14,675 nucleotides of DNA from assembly GCA_019136175.1 (NCBI GenBank), contig JAGVUS010000464.1, forward strand, positions 1 through 14,675, in the 5' to 3' direction. Shown here in pieces: positions 14,352 to 14,675 of this stretch. The notes below the pieces were generated by a model, which had not been told where the DNA came from, did no database searches, and saw nothing but the letters and a program-made list of their open reading frames with translations. Within the stretch, counting starts at the first letter, position 1. Every line of letters starts with the position of its first letter. The position numbers and the translations under genes were made by a program. The DNA comes from Chloroflexota bacterium (lineage in GTDB: Bacteria; Chloroflexota; Anaerolineae; Anaerolineales; Anaerolineaceae).

Positions 14352-14363
14352 GGATTGATTGTA

Positions 14364-14675
14364 CTATAAGCCCGTGGAATCCATGTCCCCCATCAGGTAC
14401 AGAACCAGCGAGGCAGCCACCAGGGCGGCTGTTTCCATCCGCAGGATGCGCTTCCCCAGGCTGACCGGCAGGAGACCGGCAGCCCGTGCCATCTCCACCT
14501 CCTCCAGGGTAAATCCACCCTCCGGTCCAATCAGGATCGCAATTCTGGCAGGGTTTGACAGGGCTTGTGTTTGCAGCACATCCCTTAACATCACCTGCTT
14601 CTCACCTTCCCACATGAACAGGGAAACCTGGTGGCTGGCATGGGCATCCTGGAGAGCGGAAGAATATTTTAACGG
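14364..14675 (-). CDS. rsmE: 16S rRNA m3U1498 methyltransferase, C-terminal part (cut by right edge)
   Basis: The last 103 codons are visible; the frame is open to the right edge with no start inside the window that would make a complete protein. The segment IGPEGGFTLEEVEMARAAG, then LGKRILRMETAALVAASLVLY, is the SAM-binding trefoil-knot signature of RsmE (SPOUT class). The enzyme methylates N3 of U1498 in 16S rRNA of the assembled small subunit. Upstream VSLFMWEGEK also fits the family. A separate ATG at 14615 inside the domain would remove part of the knot and is not a credible start. The stop (TAG at 14366-14364) is 12 bases before the RsmF-like gene, so two rRNA methyltransferases probably share a transcript. 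Confidence 0.93.
   Translation of the reverse strand, partial: PLKYSSALQDAHASHQVSLFMWEGEKQVMLRDVLQTQALSNPARIAILIGPEGGFTLEEVEMARAAGLLPVSLGKRILRMETAALVAASLVLYLMGDMDSTGL

Overview
The window is about 14.7 kb of dense bacterial chromosome: twelve protein genes, two of them cut by the window edges, and no gene-free stretch over about 100 bases. I see no RNA genes, insertion sequences, CRISPR arrays or phage genes. Base composition looks uniform and moderately GC-rich, and Shine-Dalgarno sites of the GGAGG type precede several genes. The mix of a bacterial cyclic-2,3-diphosphoglycerate-synthetase-like GTPase, a long TspO-like membrane protein, a pentapeptide-repeat protein and an RsmF-type methyltransferase suggests Chloroflexota, perhaps class Anaerolineae. 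That placement is inference from recall; no 16S or marker search was possible.

Left third, all minus strand, in transcription order from right to left: a small pentapeptide-repeat protein (3468-3947), ribosomal protein S20 (rpsT, UUG start, 3101-3367), arginyl-tRNA synthetase (argS, 1246-3009) and a P-loop protein of the cyclic 2,3-diphosphoglycerate synthetase family (1-1214, C-terminus off the edge). rpsT and the pentapeptide gene each have a good sigma-70-like promoter. A hairpin terminator separates rpsT from argS, and a perfect 9-bp inverted repeat separates argS from the P-loop gene.

Middle: a tightly packed minus-strand chain runs from 8541 down to 4019. It holds an SLC13/ArsB-type permease with two RCK_C domains, tgt (queuosine tRNA modification), uppP (undecaprenyl-diphosphate phosphatase) and a PstS-like lipoprotein. 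The junctions are a 2-nt gap, a 4-bp overlap and an 8-bp overlap, so these genes are very probably one transcript. Facing away from it on the plus strand are recJ (8637-10328) and an EamA/DMT transporter (10343-11254). The 95-bp divergent region has back-to-back promoter-like elements and a palindrome.

Right third: a TspO/MBR-like membrane protein (11326-12090, plus) has a promoter covered by two perfect inverted repeats, the most striking regulatory structure in the window. Its 3' end overlaps, tail to tail, a family-2 glycosyltransferase (12080-12763, minus). Upstream of that gene, also on the minus strand, are an RsmF-like rRNA m5C methyltransferase (12855-14351) and the C-terminal part of RsmE, the 16S rRNA m3U1498 methyltransferase (14364-14675, cut by the right edge).

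Most genes are housekeeping: translation, rRNA and tRNA modification, repair and envelope recycling. I found no convincing new multi-gene system. The items that most deserve follow-up are the double-palindrome TspO promoter, the bacterial cDPGS-like gene beside argS, and the permease-tgt-uppP-lipoprotein operon.
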